Source: Pseudorasbora parva
Lineage: Eukaryota > Chordata > Actinopteri > Cypriniformes > Gobionidae
Direction: 5' to 3'
DNA: 64,000 bases
NCBI RefSeq assembly: GCF_024679245.1
Contig: NC_090175.1
Location: 48,694,930 to 48,758,929, forward strand
Position 1 is the stretch's first letter, and every line of letters starts with the position of its first letter. Made by a program: the position numbers and the translations under genes. Under the pieces are notes generated by a model that did not search any database, was not told the origin of the DNA, and was given only the letters and a program-made list of their open reading frames with translations. Shown in pieces: positions 1 to 11,617 of the stretch.

Positions 1-750
1 TAAGCCCTTTGCTTAAATAAATTCCCTAGATCATTTGGATGTATTCCCCCCTTGGATCTGCACAGATTGATGTTGGGATAGAGCCAAAGAAAACCTTAAG
101 CCTTAAGCTTAAACATCTATCGCCAGCTGATCCTCCTTATTATGCGGCTTCACTGATATGGACAACCATTGTAACCGACCTGTTGAGTCCCGTCTCATGT
201 CAGTGTTCAACAGGACCTTTTGATAGATTGTGTTTACTTTTGAATGAAAAATTGACAGGCAAACAGCATAGCCCTCGACGGAGGTGAGTAAATGCTTGCT
301 AGGTTTCTATTAGCCGTGCTAAGGAGGGATTATGTTGTCTTGGGGGAGTCAAAGCTTTGTAAGCGAATGAATCCCAAACCTCTAAATCCTATTAGCTGCA
401 TACAGAGGTGAAGGAACACAGAGCCATGGCTTAACCTTAAGACTGACAGACACACAAATGTGTTTTATTGCATCTGTTTGTCCTCTCTATTTCAGCACAG
501 CATAATAGAAATTGTCAGAGTCTGAGTTCTCTATAAACCTGATTCATAACTGTTCTGTTGCATTCCTAAATGTTCCTTTCATTCTGGTTTCTCCATCTCT
601 ATCTGATCTGAAACAGTCTGTTGTCAGAGGCAGTAGGAAGTCTTCAAGAAACATCTGAATTCAATGTTTGCATAACATCCTGTCTAAATGCCTTCATCCA
701 GTCGCTTTTTGAAGACAGCATATAGATATTTCCTTCACTGTCGGCGGTTT
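1..750. other. No gene recognised
   Basis: I see no convincing coding exon, RNA gene or clear mobile element here. The open frame at 39-287 has no family resemblance and no splice context, so I treat it as chance. Confidence 0.5.
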
Positions 751-774
751 GTGTGTGTGCGTGTGTGTGTGTTT

Positions 775-834
<60 letters not shown>
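751..834. repeat. (GT)n microsatellite
   Basis: Nearly pure GT dinucleotide tract with a few interruptions at its 5' side (GTGC, GTTT). The short open frame across it is only the repeat read through. Confidence 0.95.
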
Positions 835-839
<5 letters not shown>

Positions 840-1361
840 ACTTATGACTCAGTTTCTACTAAGAAATAAGCATTGTGGTTAGGGGGCGATTCTAAGATTT
901 TCATTTTAGGAGGCTCAGCCCCCAGTGAGAACATGAAAAAAATAGTAACACTGTGTGGTCCAATTCTCACTATCAACTAGTAGTTTATTAGCATCCATAT
1001 TACTAGGATTAGGATATTGGCTGTTTATTATAACTTATAAAGCACATATTAATGTCTTATTCTACATGACCATATTGTACGTGGGGTTTTGCTCCCCTGA
1101 GAAAATTTTGATTTCTATGATCTAAGTGCATTTTAAGATGTTCTGAAGGCCAAAAAAAAATGAAAACAATAGCTTGAAAACCATGTCAGTGGGCAGTAGA
1201 TTTTTTGTCTTTCTTCTTACTTCCACATCTCTCTTTTTCTCTTTGTTTTTCTCTTGCATGTTTCTTCCCCTCCTAAAACTGGGCTTTGACTAAAATAGTT
1301 TTTCCGTTTTCATCAGTGAAGAAAGGTACGGTGGCCCAGTAGTGCATCCGTACTAAATTAA
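835..1361. other. No gene recognised; left flank of minisatellite
   Basis: AT-rich sequence without a supported feature. The last ~35 bases before the array (from about 1327, GTACGGTGGCCCAGTAGTGC) are of different composition and may be the edge of the unit that spread the minisatellite. I found no matching inverted copy on the far side. Confidence 0.4.
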
Positions 1362-4300
1362 ACCACAACACAAAGAAATCACCACAACACCACAGATTTA
1401 ATCCACAACACAACGAAATCACCACAACACAACGAAATCACCACAACACAACAGATTTAATCCACAACACAACGAAATCACCACAACACAACGGATTTAA
1501 TCCACAACACAACGAAATCACCACAACACAACAGATTTAATCCACAACACAACGAAATCACCACAACACAACAGATTTAATCCACAACACAACGAAATCA
1601 CCACAACACCACAGATTTAATCCACAACACAACGAAATCACCACAACACAAAGAAATCAACACAACACAACGAAATTACCACAACACAACGAAATCACCA
1701 CAACACAACGAAATCGCCACAACACAACGAAATCAACACACACACAACGAAATCACCACAACACAACGAAATCACCACAACACAACGAAATCAACACAAC
1801 ACAACAAAATCAACACAACACAAAGAAATCAACACAACACAACAAAATCAACACAACACAACACAACGAAATCACCACAACACAACGAAATCACCACAAC
1901 ACAACGAAATCACCACAACACAACGAAATCACCACAACACAACGAAATCACCACAACACAACGAAATCGCCACAACACAACGAAATCAACACACACACAA
2001 CGAAATCACCACAACACAACGAAATCAACACAACACAACGAAATCACCACAACACAACGAAATCGCCACAACACAACGAAATCACCACAACACAACACAA
2101 CGAAATCACCACAACACAACGAAATCACCACAACACAACGAAATCACCACAACACAACAGATTTAATCCACAACACCACAGATTTAATCCACAACGCCAC
2201 AGATTTAATCCACAACACCACGAAATCACCACAACACAAAGAAATCAACACAAGACAACAAAATCAACACAACACAACAAAATCACCACAACACAACAAA
2301 ATCACCACAACACAACAAAATCAACACAACACAACAAAATCAACACAACACAACGAAATCAACACAACACAACGAAATCACCACAACACAACACAACGAA
2401 ATCACCACAACACAACACAACGAAATCACCACAACACAACGAAATCACCACAACACAACGAAATCACCACAACACAACGAAATTACCACAACACAACGAA
2501 ATCACCACAACACAACGAAATAAACACAACACAACAAAATCAACACAACACAACAAAATCACCACAACACAACGAAATCACCACAACACAACGAAATCAA
2601 CACAACACAACGAAATCACCACAACACAACGAAATCAACACAACACAACGAAATCACCACAACACAACGAAATCAACACAACACAACGAAATCACCACAA
2701 TACAACAAAATCACCACAACACAACGAAATCACCACAACACAACGAAATCACCACAACACAACGAAATAAACACAACACAACGAAATCAACACAACACAA
2801 CAAAATCAACACATCACAACGAAATCAACACAACACAACGGATTTAATCCACAACACAACGAAATCAACACAACACAACGAAATCAACACAACACAACGA
2901 AATCAACACAACACAACAAAATTACCACAACACAACGAAATCACCACAACACAACGAAATCACCACAACACAACGAAATCAACACAACACAACGAAATCA
3001 ACACAACACAACGAAATAAACACAACACCACAGATTTAATCCACAACACAACGAAATCAACACAACACAACAAAATTACCACAACACAACGAAATCACCA
3101 CAACACAACGAAATCACCACAACACAACGAAATCAACACAACACAACGAAATCAACACAACACAACGAAATCACCACAACACCACAGATTTAATCCACAA
3201 CACAACGAAATCACCACAACACAACGAAATCACCACAACACAACAGATTTAATCCACAACACAACGAAATCACCACAACACAACGGATTTAATCCACAAC
3301 ACAACGAAATCACCACAACACAACAGATTTAATCCACAACACAACGAAATCACCACAACACAACAGATTTAATCCACAACACAACGAAATCACCACAACA
3401 CCACAGATTTAATCCACAACACAACGAAATCACCACAACACAAAGAAATCAACACAACACAACGAAATTACCACAACACAACGAAATCACCACAACACAA
3501 CGAAATCGCCACAACACAACGAAATCAACACACACACAACGAAATCACCACAACACAACGAAATCACCACAACACAACGAAATCAACACAACACAACAAA
3601 ATCAACACAACACAAAGAAATCAACACAACACAACAAAATCAACACAACACAACACAACGAAATCACCACAACACAACGAAATCACCACAACACAACGAA
3701 ATCACCACAACACAACGAAATCACCACAACACAACGAAATCACCACAACACAACGAAATCGCCACAACACAACGAAATCAACACACACACAACGAAATCA
3801 CCACAACACAACGAAATCAACACAACACAACGAAATCACCACAACACAACGAAATCGCCACAACACAACGAAATCACCACAACACAACACAACGAAATCA
3901 CCACAACACAACGAAATCACCACAACACAACGAAATCACCACAACACAACAGATTTAATCCACAACACCACAGATTTAATCCACAACGCCACAGATTTAA
4001 TCCACAACACCACGAAATCACCACAACACAAAGAAATCAACACAAGACAACAAAATCAACACAACACAACAAAATCACCACAACACAACAAAATCACCAC
4101 AACACAACAAAATCAACACAACACAACAAAATCAACACAACACAACGAAATCAACACAACACAACGAAATCACCACAACACAACACAACGAAATCACCAC
4201 AACACAACACAACGAAATCACCACAACACAACGAAATCACCACAACACAACGAAATCACCACAACACAACGAAATTACCACAACACAACGAAATCACCAC

Positions 4301-4808
4301 AACACAACGAAATAAACACAACACAACAAAATCAACACAACACAACAAAATCACCACAACACAACGAAATCACCACAACACAACGAAATCAACACAACAC
4401 AACGAAATCACCACAACACAACGAAATCAACACAACACAACGAAATCACCACAACACAACGAAATCAACACAACACAACGAAATCACCACAATACAACAA
4501 AATCACCACAACACAACGAAATCACCACAACACAACGAAATCACCACAACACAACGAAATAAACACAACACAACGAAATCAACACAACACAACAAAATCA
4601 ACACATCACAACGAAATCAACACAACACAACGGATTTAATCCACAACACAACGAAATCAACACAACACAACGAAATCAACACAACACAACGAAATCAACA
4701 CAACACAACAAAATTACCACAACACAACGAAATCACCACAACACAACGAAATCACCACAACACAACGAAATCAACACAACACAACGAAATCAACACAACA
4801 CAACGAAA
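1362..4808 (+). repeat. 1,792-bp higher-order tandem duplication inside the minisatellite
   Basis: Rare variants recur at one fixed distance: ACGGATTTAA at 1491 and 3283, ACAACGCCAC at 2191 and 3983, ACATCACAAC at 2811 and 4603, CACAGATTTA at 1391 and 3183. Each pair is exactly 1,792 bp apart. One block of about 94 units was therefore duplicated as a whole. The second block stops matching near 4808, where the first copy has AAATAAACAC and the second AAATTACCAC. Confidence 0.93.
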
Positions 4809-4942
4809 TTACCACAACACAACGAAATCACCACAACACAACGAAATCACCACAACACAACGAAATCACCACAACACAACGAAATCACCACAACACAACA
4901 AAATCAACACAACACAACGAAATCAACACAACACAACGAAAT
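1362..4942 (+). repeat. 19-bp minisatellite array, CACAACACAACGAAATCAC orientation
   Basis: About 3.6 kb of tandem copies of a 19-bp unit, CACAACACAACGAAATCAC. Common variants change single positions (AACGAAATCAA, AACAAAATCA, AACGAAATTA, ATCGCC), and a distinct class has CAACAGATTTAATC in place of the GAAATCAC part. Some units have 5-bp additions (ACACA). The plus strand is almost free of G and very rich in A and C, giving strong strand asymmetry. Units with TTTAA or AAATAA create stops in plus frames. No coding function is suggested. Confidence 0.97.
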
Positions 4943-6003
4943 GTGTCGATTTCATTGTGTTGTGTTGATTTCGTTGTGTTGTGTTGATTTCGTTGTGTTG
5001 TGTTGATTTTGTTGTGTTGTGGTAATTTCGTTGTGGTGATTTCGTTGTGTTGTGGTGATTTTGTTGTGTTGTGGTGATTTCGTTGTGTTGTGGTAATTTC
5101 GTTGTGTTGATTTCGTTGTGTTGTTTTCGTTGTGTTGTGGTAATTTTGTTGTGTTGTGGATTAAATCCGTTGTGTTGTGGATTAAATCCGTTGTGTTGTG
5201 TTGATTTCGTTGTGTTGTGTTGATTTCGTTGTGTTGTGTTGATTTCGTTGTGTTGTGTTGATTTCGTTGTGTTGTGTTGATTTCATTGTGTTGTGGATTA
5301 AATCCGTTGTGTTGTGGTGATTTCGTTGTGTTGTGGTAATTTCGTTGTGTTGTGGCGATTTCGTTGTGTTGTGTTGATTTCGTTGTGTTGTGTTGATTTC
5401 GTTGTGTTGTGTTGATTTCGTTGTGTTGTGGTGATTTCGTTGTGTTGTGTTGATTTCGTTGTGTTGTGGTGATTTCGTTGTGTTGTGGTGATTTCGTTGT
5501 GTTGTGTTGATTTCGTTGTGTTGTGGCGATTTCGTTGTGTTGTGGTGATTTCGTTGTGTTGTGGTGATTTCGTTGTGTTGTGGTAATTTCGTTGTGTTGT
5601 GTTGATTTCGTTGTGTTGTGTTGATTGCGTTGTGTTGTGGTGATTTCGTTGTGTTGTGGCGATTTCGTTGTGTTGTGGTAATTTCGTTGTGTTGTGGTAA
5701 TTTCGTTGTGTTGTGTTGATTTCGTTGTGTTGTGGTGATTTCGTTGTGTTGTGGTGATTTCGTTGTGTTGTGGTGATTTCGTTGTGTTGTGGTAATTTCG
5801 TTGTGGTGATTTCGTTGTGTTGTGGTAATTTCGTTGTGGTGATTTCGTTGTGTTGTGGTGATTTCGTTGTGTTGTGTTGTGGTGATTTCGTTGTGTTGTG
5901 GTGATTTCGTTGTGTTGTGTTGATTTCGTTGTGTTGTGGTGATTTCGTTGTGTTGTGTTGTGTCTTGTTTCTGTTGTGTTGTGGCGTTGTGTTGTGTTGT
6001 GTT
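4943..6003 (-). repeat. Opposed 19-bp minisatellite array (reverse complement orientation)
   Basis: About 1.06 kb of GTGATTTCGTTGTGTTGTG units, the exact reverse complement of the neighbouring array, abutting it at a short hairpin-like junction (about 4930-4970). Some units are shortened (TTTCGTTGTGGTGATTTCG), and one has a unique TTGATTGCG, so this is not a fresh mirror copy of the left array. On the minus strand two overlapping frames of 370 and 282 codons stay open, because the unit has no stop in that strand in any frame. I regard them as by-products of the repeat. Confidence 0.96.
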
Positions 6004-6230
6004 TTTCACAGAATTCTGTGAAAGGAACATAGCTCCTTAACTCAAAATCCATGGCAGTTGCCAATGTATGTCAATAACAGGCAGCATTCATGATGCACAC
6101 ACGAATTCCCTGTTCCAACAACTTATTCGTCAGTTTGATTCAGGCAGCATCATTTTATCAGCATAAACATTTATTTTCTTTTTCTTCAGACATGTTTTTG
6201 AACACATAACTCAATCCCTTCCCTAAACCC
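6004..6230. other. Right flank of minisatellite, no gene
   Basis: Unique-looking sequence. A small perfect inverted repeat (TTCACAGAATTCTGTGAA, 6005-6022) sits directly at the array edge. Nothing else is supported. Confidence 0.5.
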
Positions 6231-6640
6231 TACACTGTAAAAAATTGTTTAGAAAAAAAGTTACCTGGTTGCCTTAAAATTTTGAGTTCATTGAAATTAA
6301 AATTTTGAGTTAATACAATGAACATTTTTTAAGCTTCGACAACCTTTGTTAAAATTTTATTAAAAGATTTTTTAAGCATATTGGGTAATTATGTGTTTTA
6401 TATTTCTGATGATGCAGTGAAACATGCCAAATAGTGCTATTTTAATGATTTATCAAATTTTTTATGTGGTTCAGATACAAAAATATTTTGAGTTTCTATT
6501 TATTAAACAAATTTCCTTCATTGTATCAACTCAGATTTTTAATTTCAATAAACTCAAAATTTTTCAATAAACTAAAAAAAAACAGTTAACTTACTTTTTA
6601 AAGTAAACCCAACAAAAACTAACATTTTTTTTACAGTGTA
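6231..6640. mobile_element. Non-autonomous inverted-repeat element, CACTGTAAAAAA type
   Basis: It begins TACACTGTAAAAAA and ends TTTTTTTTACAGTGTA. The inner arms are also complementary (AGTTACCTGGTTGCCTTAAAA side against the ACTCAAAATTTTT / AAAGTAAACCCAAC side). No open frame is present. The structure fits a MITE; the superfamily is not determined here. Confidence 0.75.
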
Positions 6641-8040
6641 GTTGTGTATTATAAAAAAACAGGATATAACAGGCATACACGCATTATTAGTATTAAATAT
6701 CTAACAATATTCAGTGCATGTTATACAGTATGTTAAAGGCACTTCCAATTTACACTTAATCTTTTCCCAAATATTACACTGATTTCCCTGCAGTATTCAA
6801 TATTTCCACCATTATCATATATAAGTTAACGCCTCAAGCATCTGGGTTACCTCTGCAACTAATTTCTTGTTCATAGTTTTAGTGATGTTTCAAATGTAAT
6901 TTTATAAACCAAAAGCCCTATATAACCTATACCCAATTGATTAATTTCTAGCAGTAAACACTCGACAAAACATTATATGTTGTAAAGTATAAAAATCTGA
7001 GACCACACTAAAAACCTGTTACATTGTGTATTAAATTAAAACCATGAAAAAAGCAAGTATCTTCACTATTGGGCTTAGGCGTTGGAACACTGTATATGTT
7101 ACTTGCGAAAGCATGCATCTGTGTGTGTGTTTCTACACAAGGAAAAAAAGAACAATGAAAAGAAATGAGCTTTCTTGCTCTATTTCTTTTTCTGTCCATT
7201 TTTCCTTCTCCAACCATGTAATGAATGTGCTGTTCTGTTAGAAAAAAGAAAATAAACTTTTATTGGCGAAGGAGAAACAGGCTGGTCGGAGGGGAGGAGG
7301 AAAGAGGAATGGATAAAGATATGCATTAGTCAAAGGACGAGAGTGCAGGAGAAAGCCCATGAATCTCAATCTAACTTTATTCAGCTGGGACCAGGAAAGA
7401 GCAAGCTCGCAAGGTCATCTGAGACAGAGTGACGCAACAATTACACAAGCCTGCCAGGCCCATTGTGATTGGTCATCTTGCACTTTGATCAGAGTCAAGA
7501 TTGTTATTTTTTTAATTTTTTTGGAGCAATACATTTCAAGATGTCTGCCCACCTTTAACTCTCAATAGTTTAGGAAGTGAGGAGGAAGTATAACTTACAC
7601 TCGCAGCTATAGTGTGGGTGTCAACTTTCATTATAAATGAGGGACTTTCATTACAGAGGGCTTAATAAATTATGCTGTGATGTGGTGTGGAAATTTACAG
7701 TGGGTATTTTCCAAGTGTTAGAATATGGCATTATATTTTGCAGAAGTTATTTCAACGCAAAGGTACCATTCAAAAGTTTGGAGTCTGTAAAAAAAAATGA
7801 TGATAATAATTTTATTAAATGCAAGGTTGCATTAAATTGCTCAAAAGGAACAGTAACACAGTAAATCATTTGATTAGCAGCATTAACTTTTCACTTTTTT
7901 ATTTGAAGGGGTGATGAAATGAGAAATCAACTTTCCCTTGAGCTTTTGATATATAAAAGGTCATGGTAATATAAGAATATCCTCTAAGTTTCAGAGCTGA
8001 AAACTTTCTTGTTAGTCAAAGAAAAGCTTTCATAGACACC
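6641..8040. other. No gene recognised
   Basis: AT-rich sequence with short chance frames only (7008-7241, 7359-7568, 7637-7864). No splice-site-flanked coding block was recognised. Confidence 0.45.
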
Positions 8041-8191
8041 AGGCTCAGCAAACGGTCCTGTGCTTCATACTGACGTCAGTGTGTGACGAAACACCGCCTC
8101 TACAGCGCGTCTAATCCAGTAGCCCCGCCCACCGACTCATGGAGGGCTTGTGCTAGCTGGTCAACAACAATAAACATGTTGAGGAAGATTA

Positions 8192-8400
8192 AGATATTGC
8201 GCTATTCCTGGTCGTGGAAGAACACAGTCGGTCTATAAGCTTCCTTCTGATCCCAATATTAGGAAAGTGTGGTTGAACTTTATTTTTAATGAAGTTCCAG
8301 CACACGTGGGGAAGACGTTCACTTCATTTCACTGCGGGATCGTTTGTAAACAAATCTCCGGTTGAGCTGGATTTGGATCCGACAGGAATGGTGCAACACA
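8192..8400 (+). pseudogene. THAP-domain-like relic inside a dispersed repeat
   Basis: In one frame 8192-8318 reads RYCAIPGRGRTQSVYKLPSD followed by PNIRKVWLNF. From about 8319 the reading shifts by +1 into SLHFTAGSF. This order (Cys-x4-Cys position, ..LP.., Trp, then Cys-x2-His-Phe) is that of the THAP zinc-binding DNA-binding domain of P-element-type transposases and THAP proteins. Two of the expected zinc cysteines are arginine here: the second of the CAIPGC-like motif and the one before SLHF (CGT). A frameshift separates the halves, so the fragment is dead. It lies in GC-richer sequence (about 8040-8400) that looks like repeat-derived DNA. The THAP call is from motif recognition only. Confidence 0.55.
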
Positions 8401-8420
8401 TGTGAGTAAAACGTGTTTTG

Positions 8421-9095
8421 ATATGTAATAGTATTGCATTGTTATAGATCGTTTTGCTTATGTGTACGTGTCTAACAGAGCATAACTTTAGCACGCTGGA
8501 CTCAGACACGTATGGGCCGGCAGGCCGATGAATCTCATAATATTCTGTCCTTGTTCTGCTATTCTCTCTCTCTCGACATCTGAAGGGCTGCATGCACACC
8601 AAACGTGTATGTGTGCACGCGCGGTTCGCGCTATCGTCTGATCTTGCGGGCTATGTGTAATATAAAAATAATAGTCCAATCAATCGCGGGTCGATGAGAA
8701 ATAAATCATTGTGTTTGTTTGATAAAGACACTTACGAGCCCTGTGATCGAGAAAATATTCTGGATGCCGCTTCTCCCTCATTCTCTCTCCTCTCTCATGT
8801 GAACTGACAGTGGAGCTTAGGCTCGTTAAATATGCAAATATTATCCAATCCTAGTTATGGGCGTTTACTTCCAAGTCTCCAGTGTGTCACGCCCATCAAA
8901 ACCCAGCGTTCAGAAGACAGCCTCAAAACCAGTGTAGAAAATAGCCTATTACTTATTAGTTATGAGGTTTTTGAATGTAAAAACCACACAAACATCATTA
9001 GTTGACCTCAGACAACAGTATAAAAAAATTAAAAAATACATTTCATGACACCTTTAAATGCTCCATATTGACTTTATTACTCTACTTTAACTTGA
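8421..9095. other. No gene recognised
   Basis: Mixed sequence with short overlapping minus-strand frames (8324-8679) lacking family resemblance. Composition suggests continuation of the repeat that carries the THAP-like relic. Confidence 0.4.
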
Positions 9096-9129
9096 CAAGT
9101 TCACCCAAAAATGAAAATTCTGTCATTAA

Positions 9130-9528
9130 CACTTCACAGTTGTTTTGGCGCCCTTTAGATGTTTTGACATGCTCTGACATTTGTGCTTTTTTCAGTTGCT
9201 TATACACATATTATTGGCAAACGTGTCATTACACTGTATTCACTCTATTTCCTTTCAATAGAAAGGGCTCTCTGTGGGCTTTGCCACATTAGCAGTTAAT
9301 CCAAACAGATCACATAAACAGAGAAAATTTCGATTTGATTGACATTATTTTAAACATGACATTTCTTGTTGTGTTTAGTTTTTATTGTGACTGTACATAA
9401 ATAAAAGAAGACACTTAACAGTTTTGAATGAAATCTCTGACCAAAATAGTTTATTGAGTCTCTTTTGCACTGATAAGAAAAAAAGTGAGTTGGTCACGCT
9501 GGCACGAACACCGACCCCAGGGGGTTAA
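9130..9528. mobile_element. Insertion at a TTAA site inside the preceding MITE
   Basis: The host repeat is continuous if 9130-9528 is removed: CTGTCATTAA joins ACACTCACTATAATG. TTAA occurs at both edges (9126-9129 and 9525-9528), as expected for piggyBac-like insertions. The right end, CCCCAGGGGG-TTAA, fits such a terminus, but the left end (CACTTCACAG) matches it poorly. The class is tentative. It contains no long open frame on either strand that looks like transposase. Confidence 0.45.
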
Positions 9529-9748
9529 ACACTCACTATAATGTTGTTCCAAACCCACAAGACTTTTGTTCTTCAGAATAAAAATCAATATCTGGTGAAA
9601 TCTGGGAACTTTCTGCCCCTCCATTGACTATGCAACTACCACCTTCAAGCCACAGAAAGGTAGTAAAGACATCAATAAATGAAAGTAATCCATGTGACTC
9701 CAGTGGTTTAACATCAATTTAGTAAACATGCATTAGAGATAAATAGAG

Positions 9749-9808
9749 ATGATATATATATATATATATATCTATATATATATCTATATATATATCTATA
9801 TATATATA

Positions 9809-9891
<83 letters not shown>
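9749..9891. repeat. (TA)n microsatellite with CTATAT interruptions
   Basis: About 140 bp of TA dinucleotides, with regular ATCTATAT interruptions in the first half, followed by a T14 run. Confidence 0.95.
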
Positions 9892-9895
<4 letters not shown>

Positions 9896-10371
9896 TTTTT
9901 TTTTTGCGTAAACAAATCATTTGCATTGCTTCACAAATTTGAAGTTAATCGTCAGTAGTAGTTGCGGCTTTCAATAGAGGGACAGAAAACTCTCCGATTT
10001 CATTAAAAAGAAATGTTGTAAAAAAAAATCTTCAGTTATGTTCCGAAGATTAACGAATGTTGTATGGGCTTGGAACGACACGAGGGTGAGTAAATTAAAA
10101 CAGAATTCATTTTCTTTTTTTATTGTCTGAAACTTCTAAAAGATGTATATAGAATTGCTAGTGGTTTTGGGGTTATAATTTAGAAGTGATTTTGATGGAA
10201 TGAAATTAGAATCATGTAACATTCAGCTGGATAAACTGAATTATGTTTTTTTTAATAACTATAATAAACGGTTCTATAGAAATTCTTATCAGATTCCAAT
10301 TATGAAAGAAGTTGTTTTAGCAATGCTTTACTCTTTAGATTTTTTTTTAAACTTAGTGTTACTCTTAAGTC

Positions 10372-10912
10372 AGGTGCACACTGTAAGATTTTGGCCGTCT
10401 GAGACAAATTTAGCAAATCCTAAAAGATTCCTCAGATCCTAGGCTAAAATCTGACGTCTTTGGCCGTTAGTTTGACATGTTCACCAGCAGCCGATTAATG
10501 AGCGCTGCGATCAAATTTGACCTCAGACGAAATTCTGGCAGTGTCAGAAGATTTGGCACACAATCCTGCAGTGTGACTTCTCCTACGACGACAGTCAAAT
10601 ATCTCCGTTTTTCAAGACAAACTATGACCAAAACGAGAGCTAGAGATTTCTTTGTAGCCGTCATTTCAGTCCCGCGTGTAATGCAGCTCACTGTCACCGA
10701 ACGCGTCATTCATTGATGATACAAAACTCCAGACGAGTTTTCTTGTGCGCGTCCGTTTTTAGCGCGCCTTCACTATCATGCAGTCTGACATTAATGCCAA
10801 CTGAGATCTTACAGTGTGACACAGCTTACATCGGGGATCATGTTCGTACAGTCTGACAAGGGACATTCGCAAAGGATTTTGAAAAATCACACAGTGTGCA
10901 GGACCCATAAGT
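10372..10912. mobile_element. Inverted-repeat DNA element with GTGCACACTGT ends
   Basis: The left end CAGGTGCACACTGTAAGATT is mirrored at the right by AAAATCACACAGTGTGCAGG. Internal arms also pair (TCTGAGACAA / CAGTCTGACA). It contains opposed short frames (10467-10716) that are palindrome effects. It fits a non-autonomous, probably hAT-like, element; no clean target duplication was found. Confidence 0.55.
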
Positions 10913-11545
10913 TTCCGCAGTGTTCCTGACAGTCTTTACAACAATTTGTACTGCTTGTTTCCTAAAGTAGAATAGACTACCCCCTTGGTAGTTTTCACAT
11001 GGCATCTAAAACAATCACCAGGGAGTGTATAATTTGTCTGTAAAGGACAGTCCAGCGCTGTGAAGTGTTTGAACATCAAGTGCCTGACTGGATGATATAG
11101 TAAATGCTTTCAGTGCCAGAACATTCTGTCCCGAAATCAAAGCTTTGAGTGAAAGAGCACATCACCAAGAGGTGCAGTACAGAGAGAGACCATCAGAATG
11201 AAGCTACAGACGTTTAGCCCTGACCTCTGTGTCAGATGTATCATCACAGCAAAACTTTGAGAAATTACTGTACATCTGACCCTTTGGCATTGCCTCTCAG
11301 TTGCTCAACACTATTGACAAAGTGTGTTTGGATTTTGTAGATTATGTGTTTTCAGTTTACAAAAGCAGATTTAACATACCAGTGTATACTTGTTAGCAAG
11401 TGCGCCAGTAGCGTTCCTCATTTGCAAATGAGATGGAAACAGAATATTTGTAATATCTTTTGGTCATCATTAATCAAATGTGTTCTCTATCATTAAGCCA
11501 TAACTAGAGGTCAAAATCATGTCTGTGTAGATGTGGATGTCTTAC
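10913..11545. other. No gene recognised
   Basis: Low-complexity-poor, unique-looking sequence. Together with the candidate exon just downstream, this could be intron or intergenic DNA. Confidence 0.4.
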
Positions 11546-11617
11546 CCATACAGCTGCAAAGATCTGATTGGTGCTCCCGGTTTCTCAAGTATCCAATCAA
11601 AGGCCCTTTGAGAAAAT
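11546..11617 (-). CDS. Candidate 72-nt internal exon of an unidentified minus-strand gene
   Basis: On the minus strand a polypyrimidine-poor acceptor (TTATCTTGTGTTTGCAG) is followed by 72 nt and a good donor, GTAAGA. With one base of phase carried in, it reads FSQRAFDWILEKPGAPIRSL then QLYG, open throughout. The length is a multiple of three, so skipping would keep frame. I do not recognise the protein, a second frame is also open, and no neighbouring exon was found, so this may be chance. It is reported because both splice sites and a protein-like composition coincide in otherwise non-repetitive DNA. Confidence 0.3.

Larger units (their letters stand above)
9096..10115. mobile_element. MITE-type element with AAAATGAAAATTCTGTCATT ends, interrupted
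   Basis: The left end reads CACCCAAAAATGAAAATTCT. The right end (10080-10115) is its inverted counterpart, GGGTGAGTAAATTAAAACAG followed by AATTCATTTT. The body resembles a common cyprinid repeat, with TTGTTCCAAACCCACAAGAC near 9545 mirrored by CTTGGAACGACACGAGGGTG near 10070. It is split by a 9130-9528 insertion and expanded by a long TA tract. No transposase frame. Confidence 0.65.

Noticed and set aside
1362..6003. CRISPR array
   Set aside because: Units are contiguous 19-mers without unique spacers, in vertebrate-type DNA.
4952..6064. 370- and 282-codon minus-strand open frames as genes
   Set aside because: They are readings of a stop-free 19-bp repeat in several frames, with no promoter, splice or domain evidence.
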